Positions 35,685 to 45,145 are shown, counted from the stretch's first letter. The stretch is DNA of 64,000 bases from CAVORB01 sp963698495 (GCA_963698495.1 CAVORB010000031.1:58316-122315); one strand, 5' to 3'. The notes: generated from the sequence alone by a model not told the origin. Program-made: numbers and translations.

Positions 35685-37133
35685 ATGCTTTACCGAACGA
35701 TACTGCTCATGAGCGTGGTCTGGATCCTGGTCACGGGGATCGTCCTCGCACTGCTGGTGACCTTGTCCTGGTGGAATGTTCAGGGTCTGGTTCCCCTCTC
35801 GCGCCATCTCGCCTACATCGTCGAGATCGATTCCGTCCATGACGCCCTGGAGGAGCGTTTCCTCCCGGAACACGGGGTGACCGCGCAGGATAGGCGGTTT
35901 GTCTCTGAGAGCATCGATACCCTGGAAGGTCTCATCCTGGACGACCGTGCGATCTCCGGGAAGTCTCGCGGACTCGTCCGCGCCGCCGCGGCGGAGATGC
36001 GGACTGCGCAGGTGCAAGCCCTGAGCGCCTCGCCGGGTGATACGGCGCGGCCACTCGCCGTGGCCGTCGCCCGGCTGCGGGACGCGCTCCGGGCGGCGCG
36101 GTCCGTCCATCGGGAATCGCTCGGGGAGCTGGCGGTCCGGGGGGAACGGCAGCTTCAGGCCGCCCTGGTTCTCGCGGCGATGATACCCGTTGCCACCCTG
36201 GCCTTTCTGATCTTCTTCCGTCGCCGTGTCCTTGCGCCGCTGAACGATCTCGGCTACCTGATCGGCCTGCTCTCGCGCAAGGATTACGCCGCCGCGATGA
36301 CCGACAAGGTCGATCCGCTGATGGCCCCATTGTTCGAGAAATACAACCGGATGGTCAGGCGCATGCGCGATCTCGACCTGGGTCACACCAAGCGCGAGGA
36401 CGCCTTGCAGCAGGACGTGGAGCAGGCGACCCGCGCGCTGATCCAGCAGCAGCTGGCGCTCGCGCGGGCCGATCGCATGGCGGCGGTGGGGGACCTGTCC
36501 TCGCGTCTCGCGCATGATCTGCGCAACCCCTTGTCCGGCGTCCTGCTGGCCCTCGCGAACCTGCGCGGCGAGGTCGGGTCAGCCGAGCACAGCGAGCGTT
36601 TGGGCATGGCGATCCACGAGCTCGAACGTATCGCCCGCTTGCTCAATGGCCTGGTGGACGACTCGCGGCAGGTGCCCGAGCGGCCCGAGCGTCTGCAGGT
36701 CAGTCGCGTCATCGATGATCTGGTCAAGCTCATGCGTTACCAGCTTGACGCGGGCATCGCCGTCAAGACGCGGGTCCCCGAGGACATCTTCTGCCGGCTG
36801 CCCGAGGCGGGGTTTCGTCACGTGCTGCTGAATCTGGTGACGAACGCGGCGCAGGCGATTGGGAAGGGGCCGGGCACGATCGAGATCGCCGCCTCGTTGA
36901 CGGATGGGCACGTGGAGCTTTCGATCAGCGATGATGGTCCGGGCTTTCCGGACGAGCTGCTGAAGGCCGGCGTGCATGAGCATGGAACCTGGCGCAGGGA
37001 CGGAACGGGTATCGGGCTGGCGACCGCGAGGCGGTTCGCGTTGACCCACGCGAGCAAGCTCGAGCTGAGGAACCGCGAGGGCGGCGGCGCCGCGGCGGTC
37101 CTGATTCTACCGGTGGAGGACTGCAGCGCGTGA
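35685..37133 (+). CDS. Membrane sensor histidine kinase (NtrB/AtoS-like)
   Basis: 482 residues. TM1 is at about 8-28 and a periplasmic helical domain at about 30-160. TM2 is 'AALVLAAMIPVATLAFLIFF' followed by a HAMP linker. The HisKA His is in 'LSSRLAHDLRNPLSGVLLA', the N box is 'LLNLVTNAAQAIGKG', and the G boxes are 'ISDDGPGFPDELLKAG' and 'GTGIGLATARRFALTH'. The kinase core is of the NtrB/AtoS class that pairs with sigma-54 activators. The only such regulator in the window is at 43675. It lies 60 bases after the sigma-54-preceded membrane gene and may be autoregulated. Confidence 0.9.
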   Translation: MLYRTILLMSVVWILVTGIVLALLVTLSWWNVQGLVPLSRHLAYIVEIDSVHDALEERFLPEHGVTAQDRRFVSESIDTLEGLILDDRAISGKSRGLVRAAAAEMRTAQVQALSASPGDTARPLAVAVARLRDALRAARSVHRESLGELAVRGERQLQAALVLAAMIPVATLAFLIFFRRRVLAPLNDLGYLIGLLSRKDYAAAMTDKVDPLMAPLFEKYNRMVRRMRDLDLGHTKREDALQQDVEQATRALIQQQLALARADRMAAVGDLSSRLAHDLRNPLSGVLLALANLRGEVGSAEHSERLGMAIHELERIARLLNGLVDDSRQVPERPERLQVSRVIDDLVKLMRYQLDAGIAVKTRVPEDIFCRLPEAGFRHVLLNLVTNAAQAIGKGPGTIEIAASLTDGHVELSISDDGPGFPDELLKAGVHEHGTWRRDGTGIGLATARRFALTHASKLELRNREGGGAAAVLILPVEDCSA

Positions 37134-37203
37134 CCAGGGCCCCGGACGCCGGGGCGACACCTTTTGGTCGATCGCAGCTTCTCGACCCGCGACGCATGCC
37201 CGT

Positions 37204-37219
37204 TGGTCCGCTGTTTGCA
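37204..37219 (+). promoter_or_regulatory. Sigma-54 promoter upstream of the transaldolase-transketolase gene
   Basis: TGGTCCGCTGTTTGCA has two -24 mismatches, exact spacing and a perfect TTGCA. The predicted start is near 37230, about 213 bases before the ATG. Confidence 0.65.
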
Positions 37220-37442
37220 GAATCGTCGGCAAGACGAACCATTCCGGAGGACGAATCCCCGCATCGCAGCTTCGATGTGATTTCGTCGAGAGCGGGGCGG
37301 CGCACGCCGTGTCTTCCATCGGATCGATAGCCGTTGCGGTGGTTTTGCCCCGGCAACGGGGTGCTTTCAACCGCCGATGGCCGCCTCGGAGTGCTGTTTC
37401 GTCCCTTGTTGAACAGGCAACGGACTCGAAGGCGAAATCCTG

Positions 37443-40391
37443 ATGAACGCACTCGCACGACTCAAAGACCACGGCCAGAGCTTCTGGCTCGACAGCCTTT
37501 CCCGCGAAATGCTCGATGACGGCAGCCTGGCGGCGCGTATCCGCGACCAGGGGCTGTCCGGCATCACCTCGAATCCGGCCATCTTCGCCAAGGCGATGGC
37601 CGACTCGCCCCGATACGATCAACGCATTCGTCTCGCCCTGGAGACCATGCACGGGGCGGCGGAGGTCTACGACGCCCTGGCGGTAGCCGACGTGCGCGAT
37701 GCGTGCGACCTGTTGCTTCCGGTCTACCGGGCGAGCAACGGGGCGGACGGATTCGTCAGCCTGGAGGTCTCTCCCCATCTCGCCTACGACCCGATCGGCA
37801 CCATCGGCCAGGCGCGCGCGCTGTGGGATGCGGTCGGGCGGCCGAATCTGCTCATCAAGGTCCCGGGCACCCGTTCCGGTCTGCACGCCACGGAGATCCT
37901 GCTCTACGAGGGGATCAACATCAATGTCACCCTGCTGTTCGGGCTGGATGCCCACCGCGAAACCCTGCAGGTTTACCTGCGGGCGATGGAGAAACGCCTG
38001 CGCGAGGGACGCGACCTGCGCTCGGTTGCCTCGGTGGCGAGCTTCTTCCTCAGCCGCATCGATGTCGCCACCGATCGGGAGCTGCGCCAGCGCAGCCACC
38101 CGCAAGTCGAGGCGCGTATTCGCCGCGAGGCCGACGCCCTGCTCGGAAAGGCGGCGGTCGCCAACGCGCGACTCGCCTACGCCACGCTCGTCGAGGTCCT
38201 GGGCAGTGAGCGCTGGGAGCAGCTGGCGGGGCAGGGCGCGCGCCCGCAGCGACTGCTTTGGGCCAGCACGGGGACCAAGAATCCGGACTACTCCGACGTC
38301 ATGTACATCGAGCCCCTGATCGGACCCCATACCGTCTCCACCATGCCGGAGGCGACCGCCGATGCCTTCGCGGATCACGGCCGGGTCGCGGAGACCCTCA
38401 CGCGGGACACGGAGAGCGCCGAGAAGGTCATGGACGAGCTGATCGCGCTTGACATCGACTTGGACGCCATCACCCGCCAACTGGTCGCTGAAGGCGTGCA
38501 GAAGTTCATCGACCCTTACGACGAGCTGCTCGCGTGTCTCGATGAGCGTTGCGCGCTTGCCCGGCGCTCCATGGAGGCAGAGCCGCTCGCGGGTGTCGCC
38601 GCGCGGCTCAGGGCCCAGGTCGTACGCATGACCACGGCGGCCGGCTCCGGCCACCCGACCTCCTGCCTGTCCTGTGCGGATCTCGTCGCGGCGCTGTTCT
38701 TCCGTGAAATGCGCTGGGATCCCAGCGCCCCCGGCGCCAGGGACATGGACCGCTTCCTGCTGTCCAAGGGGCACGCGGCGCCGATTCTCTGGGCGGCCTT
38801 GCACGAGGCTGGCGCGATCGATTCGGACCCGCTGTCCCTGCGCCGCCTCGACAGCGACCTGGAAGGTCATCCGACGCCCGCGAATCCCTGGGTCCCGGTG
38901 GCCACGGGCTCCCTGGGCCAGGGGTTGTCGGTGGCCAACGGCATGGCCCTCGCCGATCGCATGGATGGCATCGAAGCGCGGATCTTCTGCCTGCTGGGAG
39001 ATGGAGAATGCTCCGAGGGCGCGGTATGGGAGGCGGCCCAGTTCGCCGCCGAGAACCGCCTGGAGCGGGTCGTGGCGATTGTCGACGCCAACGGCCTGCA
39101 ACAGAGCGGACCGGCGCCCGGCGCTCATGACACGGGCTTTCTGGCGAGGCGTTTTCGTGCCTTTGGCTGGCGAGTTCTGGAGATCGACGGACACCATCTC
39201 GGCCAGGTCGCGCTGAGCTTGGAGCAAACCCGCGACCCGGGGCCGACCGCCATCGTCGCCCGCACGTGCAAGGGCAAGGGCGTGTCCTTTCTCGAAGGCC
39301 AGGAAGGCTGGCACGGCAAGGCCCTCGATGAGCAGCAGCGCGACCGCGCCCTGGCCGAGATCGCCGCCCCGGAGGTCGGTCTCCAGGTCGAGCCGCGACG
39401 GGTCGTGGCGGGCAGCGCCCAAACCGGTGCCCGGTCCGGCCCGGTCGGTGTCGACTACGCGCGGGATGAGCCGGTCGCCACCAGGCAGGCCTTCGGAAAC
39501 GCCCTCACGAAGCTCGGCGCCCAACTCGGTGATTTGGTGGTGCTCGACGGCGACGTCAAGAATTCCACTGGGACCGAGGGCTTTGCGCGGGCCTTCCCCG
39601 AGCGGTTCGTCCAGGCGCAGATCGCCGAGCAGAACATGATCGGGGTGGCGCTCGGGCTCTCCGCGAGCGGCAAGCGTCCCTGCGTCGCCACCTTCGCCGC
39701 CTTCCTGACCCGCGCTCACGACTTTCTCCGCATGGGGGCGCACTCGCGCCTGCGCCATTTGTTGATCTGCGGCAGCCACGCGGGGGTGTCCATCGGCGCG
39801 GACGGCCCCTCGCAGATGGGTCTGGAAGACATCGCCATGTTCCGCGCCCTGGATGCAGCCACCGTGCTCTATCCCTGTGACGCCGTGAGCGCCGAGCGCT
39901 TGACCGAGTCCGGCCTCGATCGGGCGGGAATCGTCTATCTGCGCACCACGCGCGGCAAGACGCCCGTGATCTACGAGTCGTCCGAGCTCTTCCCCATCGG
40001 CGGCAGCAAGACCCTGGCGGAGTCGGCGGAGGACCGGTTGACCCTGGTCGCCGCCGGGGTCACGGTGCACGCCGCACTGGAAGCGCACGGCTCCCTGTTT
40101 GAGCAGGGCATTCGCACCCGGGTCATCGACGCCTATTCGGTCAAGCCGCTGGATGTGGGGACCCTGCAGCGCGCCGCACGGGAGACGGAGGGACTGCTGG
40201 TGGTCGAGGACCACAACCGCGACGGTGGTCTGGGCGAGGCGGTGGCCGCCCAGGTCGGCCGGCTCGGGCGAGTCTTCCGTCTCGGCGTGAGCGGAGAGCC
40301 CCACTCGGCGACGCCGCGGGAGCTGTTGGAGCGTCATCGGCTCTCCAGCCGCGCGATCGAGCGCGAGGTCTTGACCCTGATCGCCGCGTGA
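37443..40391 (+). CDS. Transaldolase-transketolase fusion protein
   Basis: 982 residues in one frame. Residues 1-375 are a transaldolase: 'GLSGITSNPAIFAKAMADSP', 'NLLIKVPGTRSG' with the Schiff-base Lys, and 'LWASTGTKNPDYSDVMYIEPL'. Residues 395-982 are a transketolase: 'MTTAAGSGHPTSCLSCADLV', the thiamine diphosphate motif 'GDGECSEGAVWEAAQFA', the pyrimidine-domain Glu in 'FVQAQIAEQNMIGVALGLSA', and the C-terminal domain to 'EREVLTLIAA'. Both non-oxidative pentose-phosphate enzymes on one chain could channel sugar phosphates. Separate enzymes are the norm. Domain order and the intact frame are clear. Confidence 0.93.
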   Translation: MNALARLKDHGQSFWLDSLSREMLDDGSLAARIRDQGLSGITSNPAIFAKAMADSPRYDQRIRLALETMHGAAEVYDALAVADVRDACDLLLPVYRASNGADGFVSLEVSPHLAYDPIGTIGQARALWDAVGRPNLLIKVPGTRSGLHATEILLYEGININVTLLFGLDAHRETLQVYLRAMEKRLREGRDLRSVASVASFFLSRIDVATDRELRQRSHPQVEARIRREADALLGKAAVANARLAYATLVEVLGSERWEQLAGQGARPQRLLWASTGTKNPDYSDVMYIEPLIGPHTVSTMPEATADAFADHGRVAETLTRDTESAEKVMDELIALDIDLDAITRQLVAEGVQKFIDPYDELLACLDERCALARRSMEAEPLAGVAARLRAQVVRMTTAAGSGHPTSCLSCADLVAALFFREMRWDPSAPGARDMDRFLLSKGHAAPILWAALHEAGAIDSDPLSLRRLDSDLEGHPTPANPWVPVATGSLGQGLSVANGMALADRMDGIEARIFCLLGDGECSEGAVWEAAQFAAENRLERVVAIVDANGLQQSGPAPGAHDTGFLARRFRAFGWRVLEIDGHHLGQVALSLEQTRDPGPTAIVARTCKGKGVSFLEGQEGWHGKALDEQQRDRALAEIAAPEVGLQVEPRRVVAGSAQTGARSGPVGVDYARDEPVATRQAFGNALTKLGAQLGDLVVLDGDVKNSTGTEGFARAFPERFVQAQIAEQNMIGVALGLSASGKRPCVATFAAFLTRAHDFLRMGAHSRLRHLLICGSHAGVSIGADGPSQMGLEDIAMFRALDAATVLYPCDAVSAERLTESGLDRAGIVYLRTTRGKTPVIYESSELFPIGGSKTLAESAEDRLTLVAAGVTVHAALEAHGSLFEQGIRTRVIDAYSVKPLDVGTLQRAARETEGLLVVEDHNRDGGLGEAVAAQVGRLGRVFRLGVSGEPHSATPRELLERHRLSSRAIEREVLTLIAA

Positions 40392-40394
40392 CCC

Positions 40395-40410
40395 GGGGGC
40401 CATCATTGCC
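40395..40410 (+). promoter_or_regulatory. Weak sigma-54-like promoter
   Basis: CGGGGCCATCATTGCC has GG-N10-GC spacing and TTGC, but a poor -24 box. The predicted start is near 40421, only 20 bases before the ATG at 40441. It could be chance in GC-rich DNA. Confidence 0.4.
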
Positions 40411-40440
40411 GACAATCGTTCATCAGAAAAGGAGACAGCC

Positions 40441-40707
40441 ATGAATTCCGACACCAGGACCCGGGCCCAGACCGGCTTCGAGTTCACGAGTCCCAAGAAG
40501 CTGCTGGACCGCGACGACCTCACGCGCGATCAGAAGGTAGAGGTGCTGCACCAATGGGAGCTGGACCTGCGCGAGGAGATGGTGGCCGAGGAGGAGAACA
40601 TGCCCGCCGCGGAGCCGATGGCCGTCACCCTGGACGAGGTGCTCGAGGCCTTGCGGTCCCTCGGCGCCGAGTCGCAGTTTCACGACGTGACGACCAAGCA
40701 TGGCTGA
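40441..40707 (+). CDS. Small conserved hydrophilic protein
   Basis: 88 residues with a strong AAAAGGAG before the ATG. 'FTSPKKLLDRDDLTRDQKVEVLHQWELDLRE' (split across residues 15-45) is a helical segment typical of a small proteobacterial family found next to stress genes. 'MAVTLDEVLEALRSLGAE' follows. It has no membrane segment and no known function. Confidence 0.8.
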   Translation: MNSDTRTRAQTGFEFTSPKKLLDRDDLTRDQKVEVLHQWELDLREEMVAEEENMPAAEPMAVTLDEVLEALRSLGAESQFHDVTTKHG

Positions 40708-40889
40708 TGTGGATTGCGCGCCCGCTTCGAGGAACCTCGTCGGGCTCGTGACCGGCCGGCACAACCGCTCGCGGGTCTCGCAGAACCGCACCCCGGCCCC
40801 GCGGATCCTCGCCCGCGCGGGTCAGATGGGTTGGCGATGACACTGTCTGTGACGATCGATCCTTGCCCAAGGTAGGAGACGGGGGCGCT

Positions 40890-41093
40890 ATGGCCAAGAA
40901 CGACGAAGCCCGAACCGAGCCGGAGAAGGTGCCGTGCGCCGTCTGCAAGAAGCTGATACCGACCTCGCAGGCCATTTCGCCCGAGGGCCACGAGTACGTA
41001 CTCAATTTCTGCGGTGGCAAATGCCACGCCGAGTGGGCTAGGGAGCAGGCCGAGGCGGCGCGCGGGGCCGGGGCCCCCCGCGTTCGTCCGTGA
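40890..41093 (+). CDS. Small zinc-ribbon protein
   Basis: 67 residues from the ATG at 40890. 'VPCAVCKKLIPTSQAISPEG' and 'FCGGKCHAEW' give a CxxC...CxxxC zinc-binding arrangement with a nearby His, as in DUF3330-type proteins. It is charged at both ends and cytoplasmic. It may be co-transcribed with the 40441 gene, 182 bases away. Function unknown. Confidence 0.75.
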   Translation: MAKNDEARTEPEKVPCAVCKKLIPTSQAISPEGHEYVLNFCGGKCHAEWAREQAEAARGAGAPRVRP

Positions 41094-41188
41094 TGACCCT
41101 TACGGCCGGACCAGAATCGCGGTCGGGCCGCTTCCGGGGTGGCGCCGGGCGCCTCCCGCCATTCCGCTCCGAGGCGCCGGCGGTGAGA

Positions 41189-42010
41189 TCATTTCCAGTG
41201 CGTGACGATCAGCTGATTCTCGACCCCTCTGACGCCAGAGGTCTCCCGGGCGATCTCGGCCGCGTCTTTTTTCTGCAGCAGAGTCGGCACCTCTCCGGTG
41301 AGTGTCACGACGCCGCTGTCGGTCGCAACCTCGATCCGGTCGTGGTTAATGGTGGTGTCGAAGCCCAGAGATGTGGACACGCTGGCCGTGATCCATGCAT
41401 CCGAGAGCTGCCGGCCGGCATCCAACGTCGCCCGTCGCGCCTCGTGGGCGAGGGTCTCCTCGGGCGCCACCCGAAGCTCGTTGTTCACCTCGCGCACGCC
41501 GTCCGTGCGCCGGGCGACGCGCTCGGCCATTTGGCGCTCTTCTTCCGAATGAACGGGTCCGGCGAGGGTCACCACACCGTCGCTGGTGTCGACGTCGATA
41601 TCCAGTCCACCCGTGATCTCGTTCCATAGCAGGCGCATCTTTATGCGGGCGGTGATGTTGGCGTCGTTCACGAAGCGGTAGAGGCTGTTCTGCGCCTTGG
41701 CGCCCCCGGCGTCCTTGCCCACCTCGATCCGATCCTCGACCTTGCCGACGCCTTCAAGGCCCTCTGCGATTCGAACGGCCAACTCCTTCTCGGCCTGGTT
41801 GTCGACCTCTCCGGTCAAGGTCACGGTCCCTTTCTCGGCATCTACCCCGAGGTCCAGTGGATTGAGGTGCTCGTTGAGGCTGTAGGTCGTTATGAGTCTG
41901 GCCTCGATCCACAGGTCGGAGCCAGGTCCCTCATAGGCCTGTTCCGCGGCCGCGCTGCCCACCGGGCCGAGCGCGGCAAGTGCGGCGATGATGACGGTAT
42001 TGCGGAGCAT
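41189..42010 (-). CDS. Periplasmic protein with three BON domains
   Basis: 273 residues with a signal peptide ('VIIAALAALGPVGSAAAEQA'). Three BON repeats follow, recognised by 'KGTVTLTGEVDNQAEKELAV', 'DGVVTLAGPVHSEEERQMAE' and 'SGVVTLTGEVPTLLQKKDAAE'. BON domains bind phospholipid head groups or bridge proteins and the outer membrane, as in OsmY and DolP, which respond to osmotic and envelope stress. No sigma-54-like site is visible upstream on this strand, unlike many neighbours. Confidence 0.92.
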   Translation of the reverse strand: MLRNTVIIAALAALGPVGSAAAEQAYEGPGSDLWIEARLITTYSLNEHLNPLDLGVDAEKGTVTLTGEVDNQAEKELAVRIAEGLEGVGKVEDRIEVGKDAGGAKAQNSLYRFVNDANITARIKMRLLWNEITGGLDIDVDTSDGVVTLAGPVHSEEERQMAERVARRTDGVREVNNELRVAPEETLAHEARRATLDAGRQLSDAWITASVSTSLGFDTTINHDRIEVATDSGVVTLTGEVPTLLQKKDAAEIARETSGVRGVENQLIVTHWK

Positions 42011-42552
42011 GACATTCCCTCCTTGCGCGTTGATTTGTGTGCCTCTGTCGGTCGCGTGTACCCGAATCAGAGTAAAAGGTGCGCACCGGGCCAGATGGTC
42101 GGTGCGTTCTGCCCCGGTTGTCCGGGGTGCGGTGGCCCCAGCCCGGAGGAAGCCCGCGATTGCGTCGGGTCAGCCCTCTGGCGGCGGGTCAAGACGCAAG
42201 CGTGGCTTGCGGTAGTAGGTCGATGGAAAAAACGTGCCACATCCGTGCGAAGCGCAAGGTCGGCCGACGTCATCCGGGTCAGCCGTCTTGCGCTGGCGAG
42301 CGGTCGTGACCGGCCAGAGTCGGCCACGGGCGGACTGCTTGGCGTGACGCGGGTGTCGCGTAGGGCTCCTCGGGCTCGGCACCGATTGGAAGGAATGAAC
42401 CTTGCTAAACGGAGTGCATGCTGCTCGAAATCGCCCCCGGATCGCTGTCTCGGTTCTTCAGCCAGGAATACATTCGGTCCGCGGGAAAACGGGGCGCGGC
42501 GGTCAGGCGCATCGGACTGACCGCGCTCTCGGAAACTTTGCGAGGCAGTGCG
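42011..42552. other. Divergent spacer between two BON genes
   Basis: No gene recognised. AGGAATGAACCTTGCT at 42391-42406 (plus strand) has the GG-N10-GC spacing and a perfect TTGCT, but a poor -24 box. If used, it would start transcription near 42417, 136 bases before the BON gene at 42553. Confidence 0.45.
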
Positions 42553-43131
42553 ATGACGGCCGTGAACAGATCGGCATCGGGGCTTGCGGCGACTCGGTCG
42601 CGGAGCCTGTCTCGCGCGTTGCTGATCGTCGCCGTCGGCGTTCTCGGAGTGAATTCGCGCGCGGAGTCGGATCTTCAAACGGACGCCATGCTCGAACAGC
42701 GAATCGAGCAACGGATCGCCTGGGACCGCGAGCTCGCGCCGTTTCGAATCGCGGCCGAGGCGAATGACGGGGTGATCAATCTCAGCGGCACCGTGTCGAC
42801 CATCGCGGAGAGCCATCGCGCTCGCCGGATCGCGAACGAGGTTGGCGGCGCAGTCGGCGTGGTCAATGGGATAACCATTGACCCGGCACTGGGTCCGTTC
42901 GCCGGGTCGCTACTGCCGCGGCCGAGCGACGCCACGCTCCGCACCCGCATCGCCGCGTCGCTGGCGGGCGACGACCGCGTGACCGCAACGGGCATAGAGA
43001 TCCAGGTGGACGACGGTCACGTCACCCTCACAGGGCGGGTGCCCGAGGTTGCCCAAGGCGAGCACGCGGAGCAGATCGTACGCTCCCTTTTCGGAGTGCG
43101 TAGCGTCGTAAACGAGATTCAGTGGCCATGA
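42553..43131 (+). CDS. Periplasmic protein with two BON domains
   Basis: 192 residues from the ATG at 42553; the frame opens at 42418 but only this start gives a signal peptide ('SLSRALLIVAVGVLGVNSRAE'). The BON repeats are 'NDGVINLSGTVSTIAESHRA' and 'DGHVTLTGRVPEVAQGEHAE', each ending in the V-x-N-x-I/L motif. It is probably an outer-membrane or periplasmic lipid-stress protein like OsmY. The EF-hand gene starts 11 bases downstream. Confidence 0.9.
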   Translation: MTAVNRSASGLAATRSRSLSRALLIVAVGVLGVNSRAESDLQTDAMLEQRIEQRIAWDRELAPFRIAAEANDGVINLSGTVSTIAESHRARRIANEVGGAVGVVNGITIDPALGPFAGSLLPRPSDATLRTRIAASLAGDDRVTATGIEIQVDDGHVTLTGRVPEVAQGEHAEQIVRSLFGVRSVVNEIQWP

Positions 43132-43141
43132 GGAGCAGGAG

Positions 43142-43489
43142 ATGCGACAGCCGAGACAGATCTGGACACACGAGAGACCAGCTACCACCATGCCGCATTG
43201 GATATGTCTGCTTGCCGGCGTCGCCGTCTCCCTGCCGCTGTCTGCCGCCGAGGTCCCCAAGGGGTGTGACTTCGCCGCTAGCCAGGGGCAGGATGCGACC
43301 CTGGCCTGTTTCCAGGACCTCGATCGCAACGGCGATGGGGCACTTTCCCGTGCCGAGGCCGAGGTGCTGCCGCGGATCAAGGGCCATTTCGATGTGTTGG
43401 ACGCGGATGGCAACCTCACGCTCAGCCCGGCAGAGTTTCAACGGCCGCAAACGGCAACGCCGCAGCGCGCCGGGGCCAAGGGTGTCTAG
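43142..43489 (+). CDS. Secreted EF-hand protein
   Basis: 115 residues from ATG 43142, which has a GAGGAGCAGGAG ribosome site; the ATG at 43190 is an alternative. The signal peptide is 'ICLLAGVAVSLPLSAAEVPKG'. Two EF-hand loops are present: 'DLDRNGDGALSRAEAE' (complete) and 'DADGNLTLSPAEF' (shorter). A pair of Cys in the mature part ('GCDFAASQGQDATLACF') may form a disulfide. It is a periplasmic Ca2+ binder co-transcribed with the BON protein. Confidence 0.85.
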   Translation: MRQPRQIWTHERPATTMPHWICLLAGVAVSLPLSAAEVPKGCDFAASQGQDATLACFQDLDRNGDGALSRAEAEVLPRIKGHFDVLDADGNLTLSPAEFQRPQTATPQRAGAKGV

Positions 43490-43674
43490 TCTGGCCAAGG
43501 AGGCTCGCGGGCGGCGAGCCGTTCCGGGACCGACTGACGCGGGCAACCAAATGAGCGTCCGGCACGGCTCATTTTCAGCGCAATTGGTGGATATGAACCG
43601 CCGACATTCGATCCTCCGATACGCATGTGATATAGATCGCGGTCATCACTTCGCGAAAGACGATCCCGTGAGAC

Positions 43675-45096
43675 ATGGCTGATTCGCTGCTTATCATCGA
43701 GGACGAGAAGCTGCTGGGCGAGGAGATGGCTCGGCATTTTCGAAGACAAGGCTGGGAGGTGGATGTCGCGACCAGTCTGGAACAGGCGCGCGGAAAGCTC
43801 GTCGAGCAGGGCTCCGATCCCTTGGTGACCCTCGCTGACATGACCCTGCCGGACGGTTGTTCGCTGGATCTCCTGGAGACGTTGCGGCAAAGGGGTCAGA
43901 CGGGCGAGTGGATCCTGCTCACGGGGTACGGCGGCGTGCCCGAATCGGTGCGGGCCCTGCGTTTGGGCGCCTACGATTTTCTCGAGAAGCCATGCAATAT
44001 CGATCGGCTGAGCGCGATACTCAACGGCGCGGCTCGTGGTGCGCGGGCACAGCGGCAACTGCGTAATCAGCGCGAGGCGGGTAGCCGCCGCTACCGGCCA
44101 GACGCCTTTCTCGGCCGCAGCGAGGCGGCGCGGGGGGTAAGACAGCTGTTGAGCCGCTTGGCGGAGGTGCCCTTCAGCGCCCTGATCATCAGCGGCGAGA
44201 CCGGCACCGGCAAGGGTCTCGCGGCGCGTATCCTGCACCATTCCGGCTCCCGCGCCGATGGCCCGATGGTCGAGGTCAATTGCGCGGCACTACCGAGAGA
44301 CCTGCTGGAGTCAGAGCTGTTCGGCCACGAGGCGGGCGCCTTTACTGGGGCCAAGGGGCGGCATCGCGGTTACCTGGAGCAGGCGGATGGCGGCACCCTG
44401 TTTCTGGACGAGATCGGCGAGATGGACCTGGAGCTGCAGTCCAAGCTTCTCACCGCGATCGAAGACCGCGTGCTGCGGCGTCTCGGCGGCGAGAAGGCGT
44501 TGAAGGTCGACGTCCAGGTGATCGCGGCCAGCAACCGCGACCTGGAACGCCAGGTGCGCGAAGGCGATTTTCGCAGCGACCTGTATCATCGCCTGAGCGT
44601 GTTCCGCCTGGACTTGCCCGCGCTGCGCGACCGGCTGGAAGACCTCGAGGATCTCTTGCCGGTCTTGGTGGCGGAGCTCAATGCGCTGGCCGACCGTCAG
44701 GTCAAGGTCATTCCCGAGCAGGTGTACGAAAAGATGCGCCGCTACGACTGGCCGGGCAACGTGCGGGAGCTCCGCAATGTGGTGGAGCGTGCCGTGCTGC
44801 TGGCCGACAGCGAGGTATTCCCGGAGCATTGGCTGCAGCTCGGCGGCAATCTGGGGCGCACCGCAGATGGCCCGGCCATCGACGGAAACCGGCTGATCAT
44901 CCCCTTGGACGGCTCCATGGCCCTGGATGAGATGGACAGCTACATCATCAAGACCGCCCTGGAGAAGACGGGCTACAACGTGACCGCCACCGCCCGTGCC
45001 CTGGGTACCACGCGCGAGACGTTGCGTTACCGCATCCAGAAATACAAGCTGCGCACCGAGACGCAAGAAGCGGACTCGCAGACGAACGATCTTTGA
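43675..45096 (+). CDS. Sigma-54-dependent response regulator (NtrC/AtoC class)
   Basis: 473 residues. The receiver domain (1-115) has the phospho-Asp in 'VTLADMTLPDGCSLDLL' and Lys in 'YDFLEKPCNIDRL'. The AAA+ domain (about 145-370) has Walker A 'GETGTGKGLAARIL', the sigma-54 contact loop 'GAFTGAKGRHRG', Walker B 'GGTLFLDEIGEMD' and 'YDWPGNVRELRNVVERAVLL'. The Fis-type HTH is at 430-465 ('NVTATARALGTTRETLRYRI'). All motifs needed to activate sigma-54 are present. It lies in the middle of genes preceded by -24/-12 promoters. The likely cognate kinase is at 35685. Confidence 0.95.
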   Translation: MADSLLIIEDEKLLGEEMARHFRRQGWEVDVATSLEQARGKLVEQGSDPLVTLADMTLPDGCSLDLLETLRQRGQTGEWILLTGYGGVPESVRALRLGAYDFLEKPCNIDRLSAILNGAARGARAQRQLRNQREAGSRRYRPDAFLGRSEAARGVRQLLSRLAEVPFSALIISGETGTGKGLAARILHHSGSRADGPMVEVNCAALPRDLLESELFGHEAGAFTGAKGRHRGYLEQADGGTLFLDEIGEMDLELQSKLLTAIEDRVLRRLGGEKALKVDVQVIAASNRDLERQVREGDFRSDLYHRLSVFRLDLPALRDRLEDLEDLLPVLVAELNALADRQVKVIPEQVYEKMRRYDWPGNVRELRNVVERAVLLADSEVFPEHWLQLGGNLGRTADGPAIDGNRLIIPLDGSMALDEMDSYIIKTALEKTGYNVTATARALGTTRETLRYRIQKYKLRTETQEADSQTNDL

Positions 45097-45145
45097 CACG
45101 CGCACCTTCGCGAACGACCGCGACGCACCAGGACGCCATGTCGAT

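Noticed and set aside
37107..40523. 1138-codon open frame on the minus strand
   Set aside because: It is antisense to the transaldolase-transketolase gene. Its translation is low-complexity Arg/Gly/Leu-rich and it exists only because the sense gene has GC-rich third positions.
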